A DNA stretch of 64,000 nucleotides. It comes from an uncultured Bacillota bacterium. GTDB taxonomy: Bacteria; Bacillota_I; Bacilli_A; RFN20; CAG-826. The stretch covers positions 356,210 to 420,209 of the forward strand of contig CASFDV010000002.1 of the NCBI GenBank assembly GCA_949293555.1, written 5' to 3'. The notes beneath the pieces are model-generated. The model was not told the DNA's origin, did not search any database, and was given only the letters and a program-made list of their open reading frames with translations. The translations under genes were made by a program, and so were the position numbers. Below are positions 24,024 through 32,819 of this stretch, piece by piece (the stretch's first letter is position 1; every line of letters starts with the position of its first letter).

Positions 24024-27000
24024 GGAAGGACGGGGACTTCTACCCTCTTTTCGGCGAGGAGGCCTTCCACGAGGCCAAGTGCCCCCACTGCGGGGGCGCC
24101 GTCGAGCCCGACCCCGACGGGAAGCACGCTCGCTGCCTTTACTGCAAGGAGACTTTCTCCATCGCCGGGTCCGACCCCGGGGGACGCTGGGGCGAGAAGC
24201 TCCAGGAAGCCATCTTCGACAGGAACAACTACGACTTCTGGCTTGCCGAGGGAACGATCGAGAACGAGCTCCCCGACCTCCGGGACGCCATCCGGAGAAG
24301 CGAGGGGGAGAAGAGGAAGAAGCTCCGCCTCCTCCTTTCGCGCTTCCTCTACCAGCTCGCCCTTTGCCAGTACTGCGTCTCCCACGTCGACGCCGGGAGC
24401 ATCGTCGAGGGGAAGGAGGAGGTCGAGCGCCTCGAGATCCCGACCCTCGCGACGAAGGCGACGAAGCCCTTCAGCGAGAACCTCAGCTTCAAGGAAGCGA
24501 CGAAGATCGCCGAGGAGGAGGGGGACGTCCAGCTCAAGGAGTTCTACCGCCACGAGGCGCTCATCCTCGACGGGCTCGTGCGCGAGGGGGAGGAGGTCGC
24601 CTCCCGCCCCGGCACGAGGTTCGACGTCTTCATCTCCTACAAGGCCGATCCCGAGAACGCGGAAGGGCAGGCGATCGCCAGGGCGATCTTCGAGCGTCTC
24701 CGCGGGAAAGGCTACTCCGTCTTCTGGAGCGATCCTTCCGCGAAGCTCCAGAGGGGAGGCGAGAGCTTCAACGCCTTCATCTTCCAGGCCCTCTTCAGCG
24801 CCCGGGCGTTCATCCTCGTCTGCGCGGGGAAGCCCGCGTGGTATAGCGGGAGCGAGGGCCGCTGGATCTATAACGAATGGAGGCGGTTCCTGCACCGCCG
24901 CGAGGTCGAGAACGACCCCTCCCTCCTCCTCATCCCCGTCCTTGGGAAAGGATTCGGGGTGGAGGACCTCCACGTGCGGCTCCGCCAGGCGATCCAGGCG
25001 GTCCCCACCGAGGGGAACGCCGGCTGGCTGGAGTCCGTCGTCAGTTCCGTCGAGTCCCTCGACCCCGGGAGGATGCCGCGAAGGGAGGTCCCGAGGGTCT
25101 CCCTTGGCGAGGAGAAGGCGATGGACGTCATCTCCATTTCCTCGGGGAAGAAGTTCGAGCTCGAGAGCCGCGGGGAAGAGGACGAGCGGGAAAGGAACGC
25201 GGTCGACCGCGCGAAGACGAACCTCGACCTCGCCGCGAAGCAGGAGCGGGGACGCCCCGCCTGGAGGCGCTACGTCGAAAGCGCGCGCTCGGCGCTCCTC
25301 CATGTGCCTTCCGAGAAACTGTCCCTCGAGGGAAGCGAGCTCCTCTTCCGGGCCGAATATCTCCTCAATGGCTGGGCAAAGGAGACGATTTCCTGTTTCG
25401 ACAGGATGGCAAGGATCGCCTACGCGGAGTCAGGGGGAAAACCCGTGCCGGGCAAGCCCTACGGCCTTCTTCTGGAGGAGACGGTCGCCTATTTCGAGCC
25501 AAGGAAGGTGAACCGCGAGGCCGGGGTCCATCTCGGAATCCCGGTCGAGAAGGACCTTTCCTGGGAAGGGGATACCCTGTTCCTGGCCTACATCGGCTCG
25601 ATGCCCTGGATGGTTCCCGAAGACACGTCCAAGTACAGGCAGTGCCCTTACTTCCGGTGCGCCGAGGCCACATGGGCGCGCCTCATGGCATACCCCCTTC
25701 CGAAAGACACGGAGAAGGTGAAGGCGTTGTTGAGGGTCATCTATCCTCACCTCACCCATCTCGACCGGGCGGAAGTCGTCCGCCGGATTGACGAAATCGC
25801 CGCCCGCCTCCTCGAGGAAAGCAAAGGGAATCCTTCCAGGAAGAGGCTCTCAGGGGAGCTATCCGCCCTCATCCTGAAGGGCGAGGGCTTCCTCGGGGAC
25901 AAGGTCCCTGTCCGGAAGAACGATCCGGATGCCCTTTGGATCTACCATTTCTCGCACTCTTTCTTCTCCCGCCCGAACTTCCTGAGGGAGAAGGACATCG
26001 TCCCCCTCTTGTCCAAGATGGTCGAAGGAGGCTATCTCCTTTGCGAGGGAGGGGCGAGGAACCGTCTCCAGCAGGCTTTCGACGCCTATTCCTTTGCGGC
26101 GGTACGCTCGCCTTTCCAAAGGAAGAAGGCCGTCCGGTGCTTCCTGAAGCTCGCGGAAATCGTTCCCTATTGCGCCGACTGGAAAGGGGCCGGGAGCTAC
26201 GCTTTCCTCGAGCGGGCCTTCGAGTTCGCCGGCCATCTCATCGCGAAGCGGGCCTTCGATGAGGCCCGGGAAGTGCTTCGCATGATCCCGCGGAAGGTCG
26301 CGCTTACCACCGGGGACAAGAACCGCCTTTCCTGCCTCTTGCTTCTCGCCAATACGGGATGCAACTGCTACGAGGCCCTGGTGAAGACGAGGAAGGACCT
26401 TAGTTCCGACGAGGCCTGCTCCATCGGGGGAGAAGGGAACGCCCTTCTGCTCTATGAGACGGTCGAGCGGGCGAAGTCCAGTCAGGTAAGACTCAAATAT
26501 CTTCGCAAAATCGCGACGATTTATTCAAAACATGCCTATAAGACTGGTTCCTTCCGTCCGAAGAAGATGGCCCTCGAGGTGTTCGGCCTCGTCGAGGAAG
26601 CGCTCAAGGCCAGGCTTTCCTACCTCAAGGAAAGCGGGAAGGAAGCGGGCGGGACGAAGAAGTCCTCGGAGAGGAAGAAAGCCCGGGCGGCCAAAAGAAA
26701 GAGCAGGCAGGCGCAGCGGAATCTCCGTGCGCTCGACGAAGCCGCCGCCTTGGAAGCCCCGGTCACGAAGGGAGACCGCCTCGCGACCTTCGCCCAGTCA
26801 GGCTCGGCTATCGCCGCGGGATCGCTCGCGCTCATCGCGTCGCTCCTCTTCTATCTTTTCCTCAAGAAGGCTCCGGACAGCGATGCCCTGAGGATGGCCG
26901 GGATCTTCTTCCACGTCGGATTCGCCTTTTCCCTCCTCGTCCTTTTCCTCGGGCTGAATTCCTGGACGAGGGGGAGGAGGAAGTTCTTAAATTTCCTTTT

Positions 27001-27259
27001 GGCGGTCCTTCTTACCATCGGGCCCTTCCTCGTCTCCTTGCTTTTTGTCTACCCGGCGGCCTTCGGCGGCGCCCAGGATTGGGCCCGTCCCCTCCTTGCC
27101 GTCTCGCTTTCCGCCTCCTTCGCGATCAACGGGTTCCTTTCTCTTGCGGCCCCGGGCCGCTCCAGGGGGATCAAGCTCGCCTTGTTCATCCCGTTCTTCA
27201 TGTTCGCCCTGCTCTCCCTCCTCGTCCCGGTCTTCCTTCCCTTGGGGCTCCTTGGCTAG
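24020..27259 (+). CDS. Zinc-ribbon/TIR protein with C-terminal membrane domain
   Basis: A 1079-residue protein closing the operon. A zinc ribbon (C21, C24, C39, C42) is followed by a helical linker with C116/C119, then a TIR domain (about 201-330) starting FDVFISYK. The second TIR half, RWIYNEWRRF, places Glu286 where SARM1-type NADases carry their catalytic glutamate, so NAD+ cleavage is plausible. About 600 residues of helical repeats follow, without clear motifs, then a very basic stretch (about 885-905) and five or six transmembrane helices (about 930-1079). It is probably the membrane-bound effector or sensor output of the ESCRT-like system. A short AT-richer patch occurs at about 26485-26550. 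It starts on the stop codon of the AAA gene. Confidence 0.82.
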   Translation: MRKDGDFYPLFGEEAFHEAKCPHCGGAVEPDPDGKHARCLYCKETFSIAGSDPGGRWGEKLQEAIFDRNNYDFWLAEGTIENELPDLRDAIRRSEGEKRKKLRLLLSRFLYQLALCQYCVSHVDAGSIVEGKEEVERLEIPTLATKATKPFSENLSFKEATKIAEEEGDVQLKEFYRHEALILDGLVREGEEVASRPGTRFDVFISYKADPENAEGQAIARAIFERLRGKGYSVFWSDPSAKLQRGGESFNAFIFQALFSARAFILVCAGKPAWYSGSEGRWIYNEWRRFLHRREVENDPSLLLIPVLGKGFGVEDLHVRLRQAIQAVPTEGNAGWLESVVSSVESLDPGRMPRREVPRVSLGEEKAMDVISISSGKKFELESRGEEDERERNAVDRAKTNLDLAAKQERGRPAWRRYVESARSALLHVPSEKLSLEGSELLFRAEYLLNGWAKETISCFDRMARIAYAESGGKPVPGKPYGLLLEETVAYFEPRKVNREAGVHLGIPVEKDLSWEGDTLFLAYIGSMPWMVPEDTSKYRQCPYFRCAEATWARLMAYPLPKDTEKVKALLRVIYPHLTHLDRAEVVRRIDEIAARLLEESKGNPSRKRLSGELSALILKGEGFLGDKVPVRKNDPDALWIYHFSHSFFSRPNFLREKDIVPLLSKMVEGGYLLCEGGARNRLQQAFDAYSFAAVRSPFQRKKAVRCFLKLAEIVPYCADWKGAGSYAFLERAFEFAGHLIAKRAFDEAREVLRMIPRKVALTTGDKNRLSCLLLLANTGCNCYEALVKTRKDLSSDEACSIGGEGNALLLYETVERAKSSQVRLKYLRKIATIYSKHAYKTGSFRPKKMALEVFGLVEEALKARLSYLKESGKEAGGTKKSSERKKARAAKRKSRQAQRNLRALDEAAALEAPVTKGDRLATFAQSGSAIAAGSLALIASLLFYLFLKKAPDSDALRMAGIFFHVGFAFSLLVLFLGLNSWTRGRRKFLNFLLAVLLTIGPFLVSLLFVYPAAFGGAQDWARPLLAVSLSASFAINGFLSLAAPGRSRGIKLALFIPFFMFALLSLLVPVFLPLGLLG

Positions 27260-27298
27260 TTTTCCTTGAAATCGCCACCCCTTCGGTATAATCGCCGC

Positions 27299-27952
27299 AT
27301 GCCAATGGAAGACTTCGTCCGGGAAGCGGAAACGCGCTACCGCGTCTACACGCGAGGGACGCTCCTCGTGTGGTCCCTCGTCTGTGGGATCGCCTCCTCC
27401 ATCCTTTTCAGCCAGGCCTACCTCGTCGGCGCGGACTGGGGGCTCCCCCTTTCCTCCCTCGTCTTCGTGTCCCTCGGGGCGTTCCTCGCCCTGTTCCTTC
27501 TTTCGGTCTCCCTCTTCGGCGGGGAAAGGATTCCCTTCCTCACGAAGGTTTCCGACATCGCCTCGCTCCTCGTCCATGGCTCCTTGTTCCTCGGGACGGT
27601 GCTTGGCCTTAGTTCGATCGGGGGAGTCCTCGCTTCTTATTCGGAAGGCTATCTCTGGGGCGGGCCCTTCGTTTATGGGATCTTCTGGCTCGCGGTGTTC
27701 CTCGAGCTCGGGATGCTTCTGACCCGGCTCGTGAGGATGTACTTCCTCAGGGCCGCTTCCTCTCCCTTCCCTGAGGATCCCCGGGAAGAAGGGGACGAGT
27801 ACGAGATCCAGGAAGGCGGGGGCGAGGTCCAGCCCTTCCAGGACGTCGCGACGAATCCGGAGGAAGGGGAGGACCTCTCCGCGCGCATCGAAGGCCCCGG
27901 GGTCGAGGTCATCGACGCGACCTCCCACAAGATCGAAGGCGGGGACAAGTAG
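27299..27952 (+). CDS. Polytopic membrane protein, unknown function
   Basis: A 217-residue protein with about four transmembrane helices (about 20-42, 48-72, 84-108 and 122-148) and an acidic cytoplasmic tail of about 65 residues (EDPREEGDEYEIQEGGGE). No family recognised. TATAAT (27287-27292), ending six bases before the ATG, shows that it has its own leaderless promoter and is a separate unit from the TIR operon 40 bases upstream. The frame extends to a TTG at 27266, but that precedes the promoter. Confidence 0.65.
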   Translation: MPMEDFVREAETRYRVYTRGTLLVWSLVCGIASSILFSQAYLVGADWGLPLSSLVFVSLGAFLALFLLSVSLFGGERIPFLTKVSDIASLLVHGSLFLGTVLGLSSIGGVLASYSEGYLWGGPFVYGIFWLAVFLELGMLLTRLVRMYFLRAASSPFPEDPREEGDEYEIQEGGGEVQPFQDVATNPEEGEDLSARIEGPGVEVIDATSHKIEGGDK

Positions 27953-27966
27953 GCCCCGCCTTTTCC
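27938..27966 (+). terminator. Terminator overlapping the stop codon of the membrane protein gene
   Basis: Stem GGCGGGG/CCCCGCC, whose loop contains the TAG stop, followed by TTTTCC. Confidence 0.7.
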
Positions 27967-27971
27967 GTTGG

Positions 27972-28004
27972 AAAAAGGCCAGGGAAGGAGGTGACCCTGG
28001 CCTT
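27972..28004 (-). terminator. Terminator of the amidohydrolase operon
   Basis: On the minus strand a ten-base-pair stem AAGGCCAGGG/CCCTGGCCTT is followed by TTTCC. Confidence 0.85.
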
Positions 28005-28022
28005 GGGAGGAGTGCCCTTATT

Positions 28023-28823
28023 CTACTTCAGGTGGAGGCGGAAGAGCGCTTTCGCGTTCTTCCCCATGAGCATCTCGTAGCTTTCCTTGTCGAGTCCCGC
28101 GGCGTTCGCGAAGTACTCCCGGTAGATCGGATGCTCGAGGGAATCCTCCCCGTCGATCGGCATGTCGGTGCCGAAGAGGACGCGCTCGGGCCCGACGGCT
28201 TCCATCACCTTCTTGGCGACCTCCATCTTCACCCACGCGGTGTCCGCGTAGACGTTGGGGTAGTTCCGCATGATCTGGAGGACGTCCTCGTAGCGCCCGT
28301 TCAGCTGCATGTGGGCGGCGATGAAGCGGACGTCGGGGTAGTCCTTCGCCATGTAGGCGAGGTAGCGCGCGTCGCTATATTTGTCCTTCGCCGTGTGGAC
28401 GAGGACGGGAAGCTTCATGTCGCGGGCGAGCTCGATATAGGGCTCGACCTTCTCGTGCGTCAGCTTGATGCGGCTCTCCCAGGGGTGGATCTTGATCCCA
28501 TAGACGATGTCGCGGTTCTCGCTGATGAGGGAGATGAGCTTCTTGCTGAGCGTCTCCTTGTTCGGGTTCACCCATGCGAGGACGCCGATCCTGTCCTCGT
28601 TCCTCCTGGCGTAGCGGAGGGCCGCCTCGAGGCCTTCCTCCTGGCTCACGTGGACGGGCTCCCAGTCCTCGCGGATCTTCTTGGGGTACTCCGTGCAGTC
28701 CGCGTTCGAGATGAGCCCGTACCTGATCCCCTTGGCGTCCATCAGGCGCAGGATCATGTTCCCGCACTTCCTGAGGGTCGGCCAGGAGCCGATGTGCATG
28801 TGGCAGTCGATGATCTTGCTCAT
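28023..28823 (-). CDS. Amidohydrolase-2 family metal-dependent hydrolase
   Basis: A 266-residue TIM-barrel protein of the amidohydrolase family 2 (decarboxylase/hydrolase type). Metal-ligand positions are visible in order: H-x-H (IDCHMHIG, residues 7 and 9), KIHPW, LVHTAKDK, FIAAHMQ and the terminal Asp in FGTDMP. The substrate is not predictable. AGGAGGAAG precedes the ATG at 28823, which overlaps the stop of the uridine kinase-like gene (ATGA); the upstream part of the open frame lies within that gene and is ignored. The two genes form an operon read from 29440. Confidence 0.82.
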   Translation of the reverse strand: MSKIIDCHMHIGSWPTLRKCGNMILRLMDAKGIRYGLISNADCTEYPKKIREDWEPVHVSQEEGLEAALRYARRNEDRIGVLAWVNPNKETLSKKLISLISENRDIVYGIKIHPWESRIKLTHEKVEPYIELARDMKLPVLVHTAKDKYSDARYLAYMAKDYPDVRFIAAHMQLNGRYEDVLQIMRNYPNVYADTAWVKMEVAKKVMEAVGPERVLFGTDMPIDGEDSLEHPIYREYFANAAGLDKESYEMLMGKNAKALFRLHLK

Positions 28824-29440
28824 GAGATCTTCCTCCTTATCTCTTCCAAGAGCTTCTCCACCTCGCCTTCGTCGAGGCCATCCATCCCGTCGTTCCGGAA
28901 CAGGAAGTCCGCTTCCCTCTCCGAGGGGGATATCCATTTCCGGTGCATGGGACGGACGGTGGCGAGGTACTGGTCCAGGACGGAGGAGACGGAGCGCCCG
29001 CGCTCGGCGACGTCCCTCCTGATGCGGCGGAGGAGGCGGATGTCGCCGCTCGTCTTCACGAACACGGCGTAGTCCATCTCCTTCCTATGGGGGCCCGGGA
29101 TGAGGACGAGGGTCCCTTCGGTGATGATGATCGGCGCTCCCTTCAGGCGGCGGGGCGCCCTTCTCACGTGGTCGGCGAAATCGTAGGAGGGGATCTCGAT
29201 CTCCTCCGCCCCCTCGCGGAGGGCGCGGAGCGCCGCATGGTACTCGGCGAAGTCGATGGTCCCGGGGTCGTCGTAGTTGACCTTCGCGCGTTCCTCGCGG
29301 GTGAGGCCGCTCTGGTCGCGGTAGAAGGCATCCAAAGGAAGGACGACGACGTCCTTCAGTTCTTCCCGGAGCCGCTCGGACAGAAGCGTCTTTCCTGATC
29401 CGGAGCCTCCGGCGATCGCGATGACCACCCTCTTGCCCAT
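28820..29440 (-). CDS. Uridine kinase-like P-loop kinase
   Basis: A 206-residue kinase of the uridine kinase/phosphoribulokinase family. It has Walker A AGGSGSGKT (about 10-18), the LPLDAFYRDQ substrate loop, YDDPGTIDF, the ITEGTLVL strand and the lid RRIRRDVAERGRS followed by QYLATVRPMHRKWISPS, all characteristic of Udk. It would phosphorylate uridine/cytidine for pyrimidine salvage, though related phosphotransferases exist. Upstream TACTAT ends four bases before the ATG without a ribosome binding site, a slightly tight version of the leaderless arrangement. Confidence 0.8.
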   Translation of the reverse strand: MGKRVVIAIAGGSGSGKTLLSERLREELKDVVVLPLDAFYRDQSGLTREERAKVNYDDPGTIDFAEYHAALRALREGAEEIEIPSYDFADHVRRAPRRLKGAPIIITEGTLVLIPGPHRKEMDYAVFVKTSGDIRLLRRIRRDVAERGRSVSSVLDQYLATVRPMHRKWISPSEREADFLFRNDGMDGLDEGEVEKLLEEIRRKIS

Positions 29441-29554
29441 CTTTATAGTAAAGGTATAACGAATTTAGTTTCTTTACCACCCATTTTTCCTAAGAATTTC
29501 TAAGGAAAAGTTCCGATTTCCGTGTCTGGCCAGGGAAATGCCCGCATTTGCCCC

Positions 29555-29582
29555 TTGATGGGAGTGCCCCGGTTGGTATAAT
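29555..29582 (+). promoter_or_regulatory. Promoter of tRNA-Gln
   Basis: TTGATG (29555-29560), 16 bases and TATAAT (29577-29582). Confidence 0.7.
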
Positions 29583-29592
29583 CCGCTCCGCT

Positions 29593-29667
29593 TGGGGTGT
29601 AGCCAAGTGGTAAGGCATTGGACTCTGAATCCAAGATGCGCTGGTCCGATCCCAGCCACCCCAGCCA
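29593..29667 (+). tRNA. tRNA-Gln (CTG)
   Basis: A 75-base cloverleaf with acceptor TGGGGTG/CACCCCA, discriminator G and an encoded CCA. Anticodon loop CTCTGAA gives anticodon CTG, reading CAG. Confidence 0.95.
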
Positions 29668-29681
29668 CTCTTGATGGAAGC

Positions 29682-29707
29682 CTATAGCGGACCGCTATAG
29701 GTTTTTT
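29682..29707 (+). terminator. Terminator after tRNA-Gln
   Basis: Eight-base-pair stem CTATAGCG/CGCTATAG closing a short loop, then GTTTTTT. Confidence 0.85.
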
Positions 29708-30128
29708 GCATGCGCGCGGATATTGCTCCTTGGAGGAAATAAGGTTGGAGACCTCGCCGCAGCCATGCCCTTGTTGATAGGTGGGCATCTTGAGCCTTTG
29801 GGTGCTAAGGAAGATGCTTCGTGATTTGTCTCATTTGAGTGTTTTATTTATAAATATTCTTTGAGATAACTCTTATTATTTTATGAATAGATCAAATTAA
29901 CGCGTTGACTATCCCAAAAGTGTTTAGTGAAATACAACAAAAGCGCTTACTGAACAAACACTTATTAGATAGTCGAATGCGCTATGTAATGGGGATGATC
30001 TTCCAAGGTAAGCCATGTGTGGCCCTGGGCACGCGGAAAGTTTCTGCCAATCCAAGGGACGCGTTTCGGTCATGGGGCGGAATTTCGGAACGTCCTCATG
30101 ACCTCTCTTGTGCGGTTGGGTTTCGTGC
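29708..30128. other. AT-rich non-coding island between tRNA-Gln and pepT
   Basis: A stretch of 421 bases without a convincing gene. About 29780-29990 is much richer in A and T than the rest of the window and carries a 19-bp imperfect inverted repeat (29907-29974). A weak frame (ATG 29977 to TAG 30132) overlaps the pepT stop and encodes no recognisable protein. The tRNA-adjacent position and base composition fit a decayed insertion. Confidence 0.4.
29907..29974. repeat. 68-bp element with 19-bp imperfect inverted repeats
   Basis: The arms at 29907-29925 and 29956-29974 match at 16 of 19 positions when one is reverse-complemented (both begin GACTATC and end AGTGTTT). The 30-base centre contains AGCGCT. 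A promoter-like TTGACT, 17 bases, TGAAAT (29905-29933) overlaps the left arm. It could be an operator, a long hairpin or a miniature-transposon remnant. Confidence 0.45.
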
Positions 30129-31337
30129 CTAGGCCCTGACGATCGCTAGGAGCACGTCCATCATCGTCCCGAAGTCCTTGAGCGAGAGGAACTCGTAGCG
30201 ACCGTGGTGGTTGTAGCTTCCCGTGCCTAGGTTCGGGCAGGGGCAGCCGAGGAAGGAGAAGCTCGCCCCGTCCGTCCCTCCGCGGATGGGGTTGCTTTTC
30301 GGCTCGAGCCCGAGGGAGCGGAACGCCCTTTTCGCATGCATGAGCGCCCTCGGGTCCCCCGCGATCACTTCCGCCATGTTGCGGTACTGGTCCTTGATCT
30401 CGAGGGAAAGCTTCGCGGATGGATGGCGCTCCGCGACCTTCCGGACCGCTTCCTCGAGCATCTTCTTCTGGTCGAGGAAGGCGTGGCTGTCGTGGTTCCG
30501 GATGATGTAGGAAAGGGTGCAGGTTGCCGCGCTTCCCTCGAGGGCGAGGGGATGGAAGAAGCCTTCCCTTCCTTCAGTGTTCTCCGGGCGCATTTCCTTG
30601 GGGAGGAGGGAATCGACCTCGTAGGCGAGCCGGAGGGCGTTCACGAGCTTCCCCTTGGCCTCGCCCGGGTGGATGGCGACACCTTCGACATGGATTTTCG
30701 CCGAGGCGGCGTTGAAGTTCTCCCAGTCGATCGCGAGAGGATCGTCCCCGTCGACCGTGTAGGCGAAGTCCGCGCCGAACTTCTCGCGGTCGAAGTGCTC
30801 CGCGCCCCTGCCGATCTCCTCGTCGGGCGTGAAAAGGATGGAGAGGGGGTGGTGGGGGATATTCTCCTTGAGGACTCTCTCGATCGTGCCCATGATGAGG
30901 GCGACGCCGGCCTTGTCGTCTCCTCCAAGCAACGTCCTCCCGTCCGTCACGACGAGGGTGTCGCCCTCCCTGTTCCGCAGGGCAGGGAATTCCTCGGGGG
31001 ACATGCTTGCTTCCTCGGAAAGGACGATCCTGCCCCCGTCGTAGTCCTCGATGATCCTGGGGGAGACGTTCGCGCCGCTTAGTTCGGAGGCGGTGTCCAC
31101 GTGGCTGTTGAGCCCGATCCTCGCGTGGCCCTCCTCACCGGGGATATGGGCGTAAAGCCTCCCGTACTGGTCGATTTCCCCGTCAATTCCAAGTTCTTTT
31201 AGTTCCTTTTGGAGAAGAAGAAGGAGATCCAGCTCCTTTCTCGCGGAGGGCGTCTCCTCGCTATTCTCGTCGCTCTGGGTATCGATCCTCACGTAGCGGA
31301 GGAACCGCTCCAGAGCCTTTTCCACGTACTTGTCCAT
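30129..31337 (-). CDS. pepT: Peptidase T (tripeptide aminopeptidase)
   Basis: A 402-residue cytoplasmic M20 zinc peptidase that removes N-terminal residues from tripeptides. Family motifs are in order: NSHVDTASE (first metal ligands), LLGGDDKAGVA (bridging Asp), FTPDEEIGRGA (catalytic and metal Glu), YTVDGDDPLAIDWENFNAA and the late RGGTDGASFSFLGCPCPNLG. Length matches the family. AAAGGAG lies eight bases before the ATG. Divergent from aminopeptidase C at 31441, so two peptide-degrading enzymes share one intergenic region. Confidence 0.93.
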   Translation of the reverse strand: MDKYVEKALERFLRYVRIDTQSDENSEETPSARKELDLLLLLQKELKELGIDGEIDQYGRLYAHIPGEEGHARIGLNSHVDTASELSGANVSPRIIEDYDGGRIVLSEEASMSPEEFPALRNREGDTLVVTDGRTLLGGDDKAGVALIMGTIERVLKENIPHHPLSILFTPDEEIGRGAEHFDREKFGADFAYTVDGDDPLAIDWENFNAASAKIHVEGVAIHPGEAKGKLVNALRLAYEVDSLLPKEMRPENTEGREGFFHPLALEGSAATCTLSYIIRNHDSHAFLDQKKMLEEAVRKVAERHPSAKLSLEIKDQYRNMAEVIAGDPRALMHAKRAFRSLGLEPKSNPIRGGTDGASFSFLGCPCPNLGTGSYNHHGRYEFLSLKDFGTMMDVLLAIVRA

Positions 31338-31440
31338 CGTTCGGCTCCTTTATAAGCCCTCGCATCCTAGCACTTCCGCCCTCGTCTGGCTTGCACTCGC
31401 ACCATAAGGGGATATAGTCCCGCCAGCAGGAGGATTTTCC

Positions 31441-32802
31441 ATGGATACGAAGAAACTTGAAGGCGCGCTCACCCCGGAACGCACGGAGGAAATCCTCGAG
31501 GACTACGGGACGGAGCCCCTCGCCACGAGGAACAGGCTCGTCCACCACGCCCTTTCCCGCCATTCGGTCGCCGGGGTCAGTTACGTCCCTGAGTCGATCC
31601 ACGACCTCCAGCCCCATTTCTCCGTCGAGATCAAGACGATGGGGGCCTGCAACCAGAAGGCATCGGGCCGCTGCTGGATCTTCGCGGGGCTCAACCTCCT
31701 CCGCGAGAAGATCGCCAAGGAGCTGGACCTCGACAAGTTCGAGCTCTCGCAGAACTACCTCGCCCTCTATGACAAGATCGAGAAGGCGAACTACGCGTTG
31801 GAGTCCGTCCTTTCCCTTGCGGACAGGAACCCGATGGAGGACCGCCTCTTCCGCTTCATCCTCGAGAACCCCGTCAACGACGGAGGCCAGTGGGACATGT
31901 TCGTGAACCTCGTCCTCAAGTACGGCCTCATGCCCTCGGAAAGCTTCCCCGAGACCTACCAGAGCTCCAACACCCGCGAGACGGACGTCCTCGTGAACGC
32001 CGCGATCCGCCGGTTCGGCTACCTTGCCCATGGGCTTGTCGCCGAGGGGAAGAAAGAGGAGGCCCGCGCCCTCAAGGAAGAGACGATGGAAAAGATCTAC
32101 CACCTCTTCCTCAACGCCTTCGGCATTCCTCCCAGGAAGTTCTCCTTCCAGTACACGGACCGGAAGAAGAACGTCCGCCGCGAAGAAGCCACCCCTCTCG
32201 AGTTCTTCGAGCGGCACATCGGGAAGGACTACCTCCTCTCCCTCCAGTCCCTCATCCATAGCCCCACCAAGGACAAGCCTTATCTCCGGAACTACACGGT
32301 GGACTGGCTCGGGAACGTGCTCGAGGGGCGCCCAATCAACCACCTGAACCTCCCGATGGAGAGGATCGAGTCCCTCATCGTCGAGTCCCTCAGGAAAGGC
32401 GAGCCCGTTTGGTTCGGCTCCGACGTCTCCTTCTACCGCGACAGGGCTTCCTACTGCTGGAACGACAAGGCGTTCGACTACGAGACGCCCTTCGGCTTCC
32501 CCGTCGAGTTCGAGAAGGGCGGGATGCTCGACTTCGCCCAGAGCGCGATGAACCACGCGATGCTCATCGTCGGGGTCGACCTGGACGAGGAAGGAAAGCC
32601 CCGCAAGTGGAAGATCGAGAACTCCTGGGGCACCGACAACGGCATCGCCGGCTACTACGTGATGTCCGCGAGCTGGTTCTCCAAGTTCGTCTACCAGGCC
32701 GTGGTCTCCAAGGAGCTCCTGGGCGAGGAGGAACGGAAGGCCGCGGAAGGAGAGCCCGTCCGCCTCAACCCATGGGACCCGATGGGGACCCTCGCCGATT
32801 AG
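31441..32802 (+). CDS. pepC: Aminopeptidase C (bleomycin hydrolase family, C1B)
   Basis: A 453-residue cytoplasmic cysteine aminopeptidase, full length for the family. The catalytic Cys78 lies in ASGRCWIFAG, the His in MNHAMLIVGVD and the Asn in KIENSWGTDNG near the C-terminus, all in papain order. It forms hexameric self-compartmentalised particles in relatives. AGGAGG precedes the ATG and TATAGT lies about 25 bases upstream. A strong terminator follows. Confidence 0.93.
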   Translation: MDTKKLEGALTPERTEEILEDYGTEPLATRNRLVHHALSRHSVAGVSYVPESIHDLQPHFSVEIKTMGACNQKASGRCWIFAGLNLLREKIAKELDLDKFELSQNYLALYDKIEKANYALESVLSLADRNPMEDRLFRFILENPVNDGGQWDMFVNLVLKYGLMPSESFPETYQSSNTRETDVLVNAAIRRFGYLAHGLVAEGKKEEARALKEETMEKIYHLFLNAFGIPPRKFSFQYTDRKKNVRREEATPLEFFERHIGKDYLLSLQSLIHSPTKDKPYLRNYTVDWLGNVLEGRPINHLNLPMERIESLIVESLRKGEPVWFGSDVSFYRDRASYCWNDKAFDYETPFGFPVEFEKGGMLDFAQSAMNHAMLIVGVDLDEEGKPRKWKIENSWGTDNGIAGYYVMSASWFSKFVYQAVVSKELLGEEERKAAEGEPVRLNPWDPMGTLAD

Positions 32803-32819
32803 GAGGCAAAGACGTCATG

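Noticed and set aside
29977-30132. 51-codon frame in the AT-rich island
   Set aside because: It has no ribosome binding site, overlaps the pepT stop, and its product resembles no protein. Composition changes sharply in the middle of the frame.
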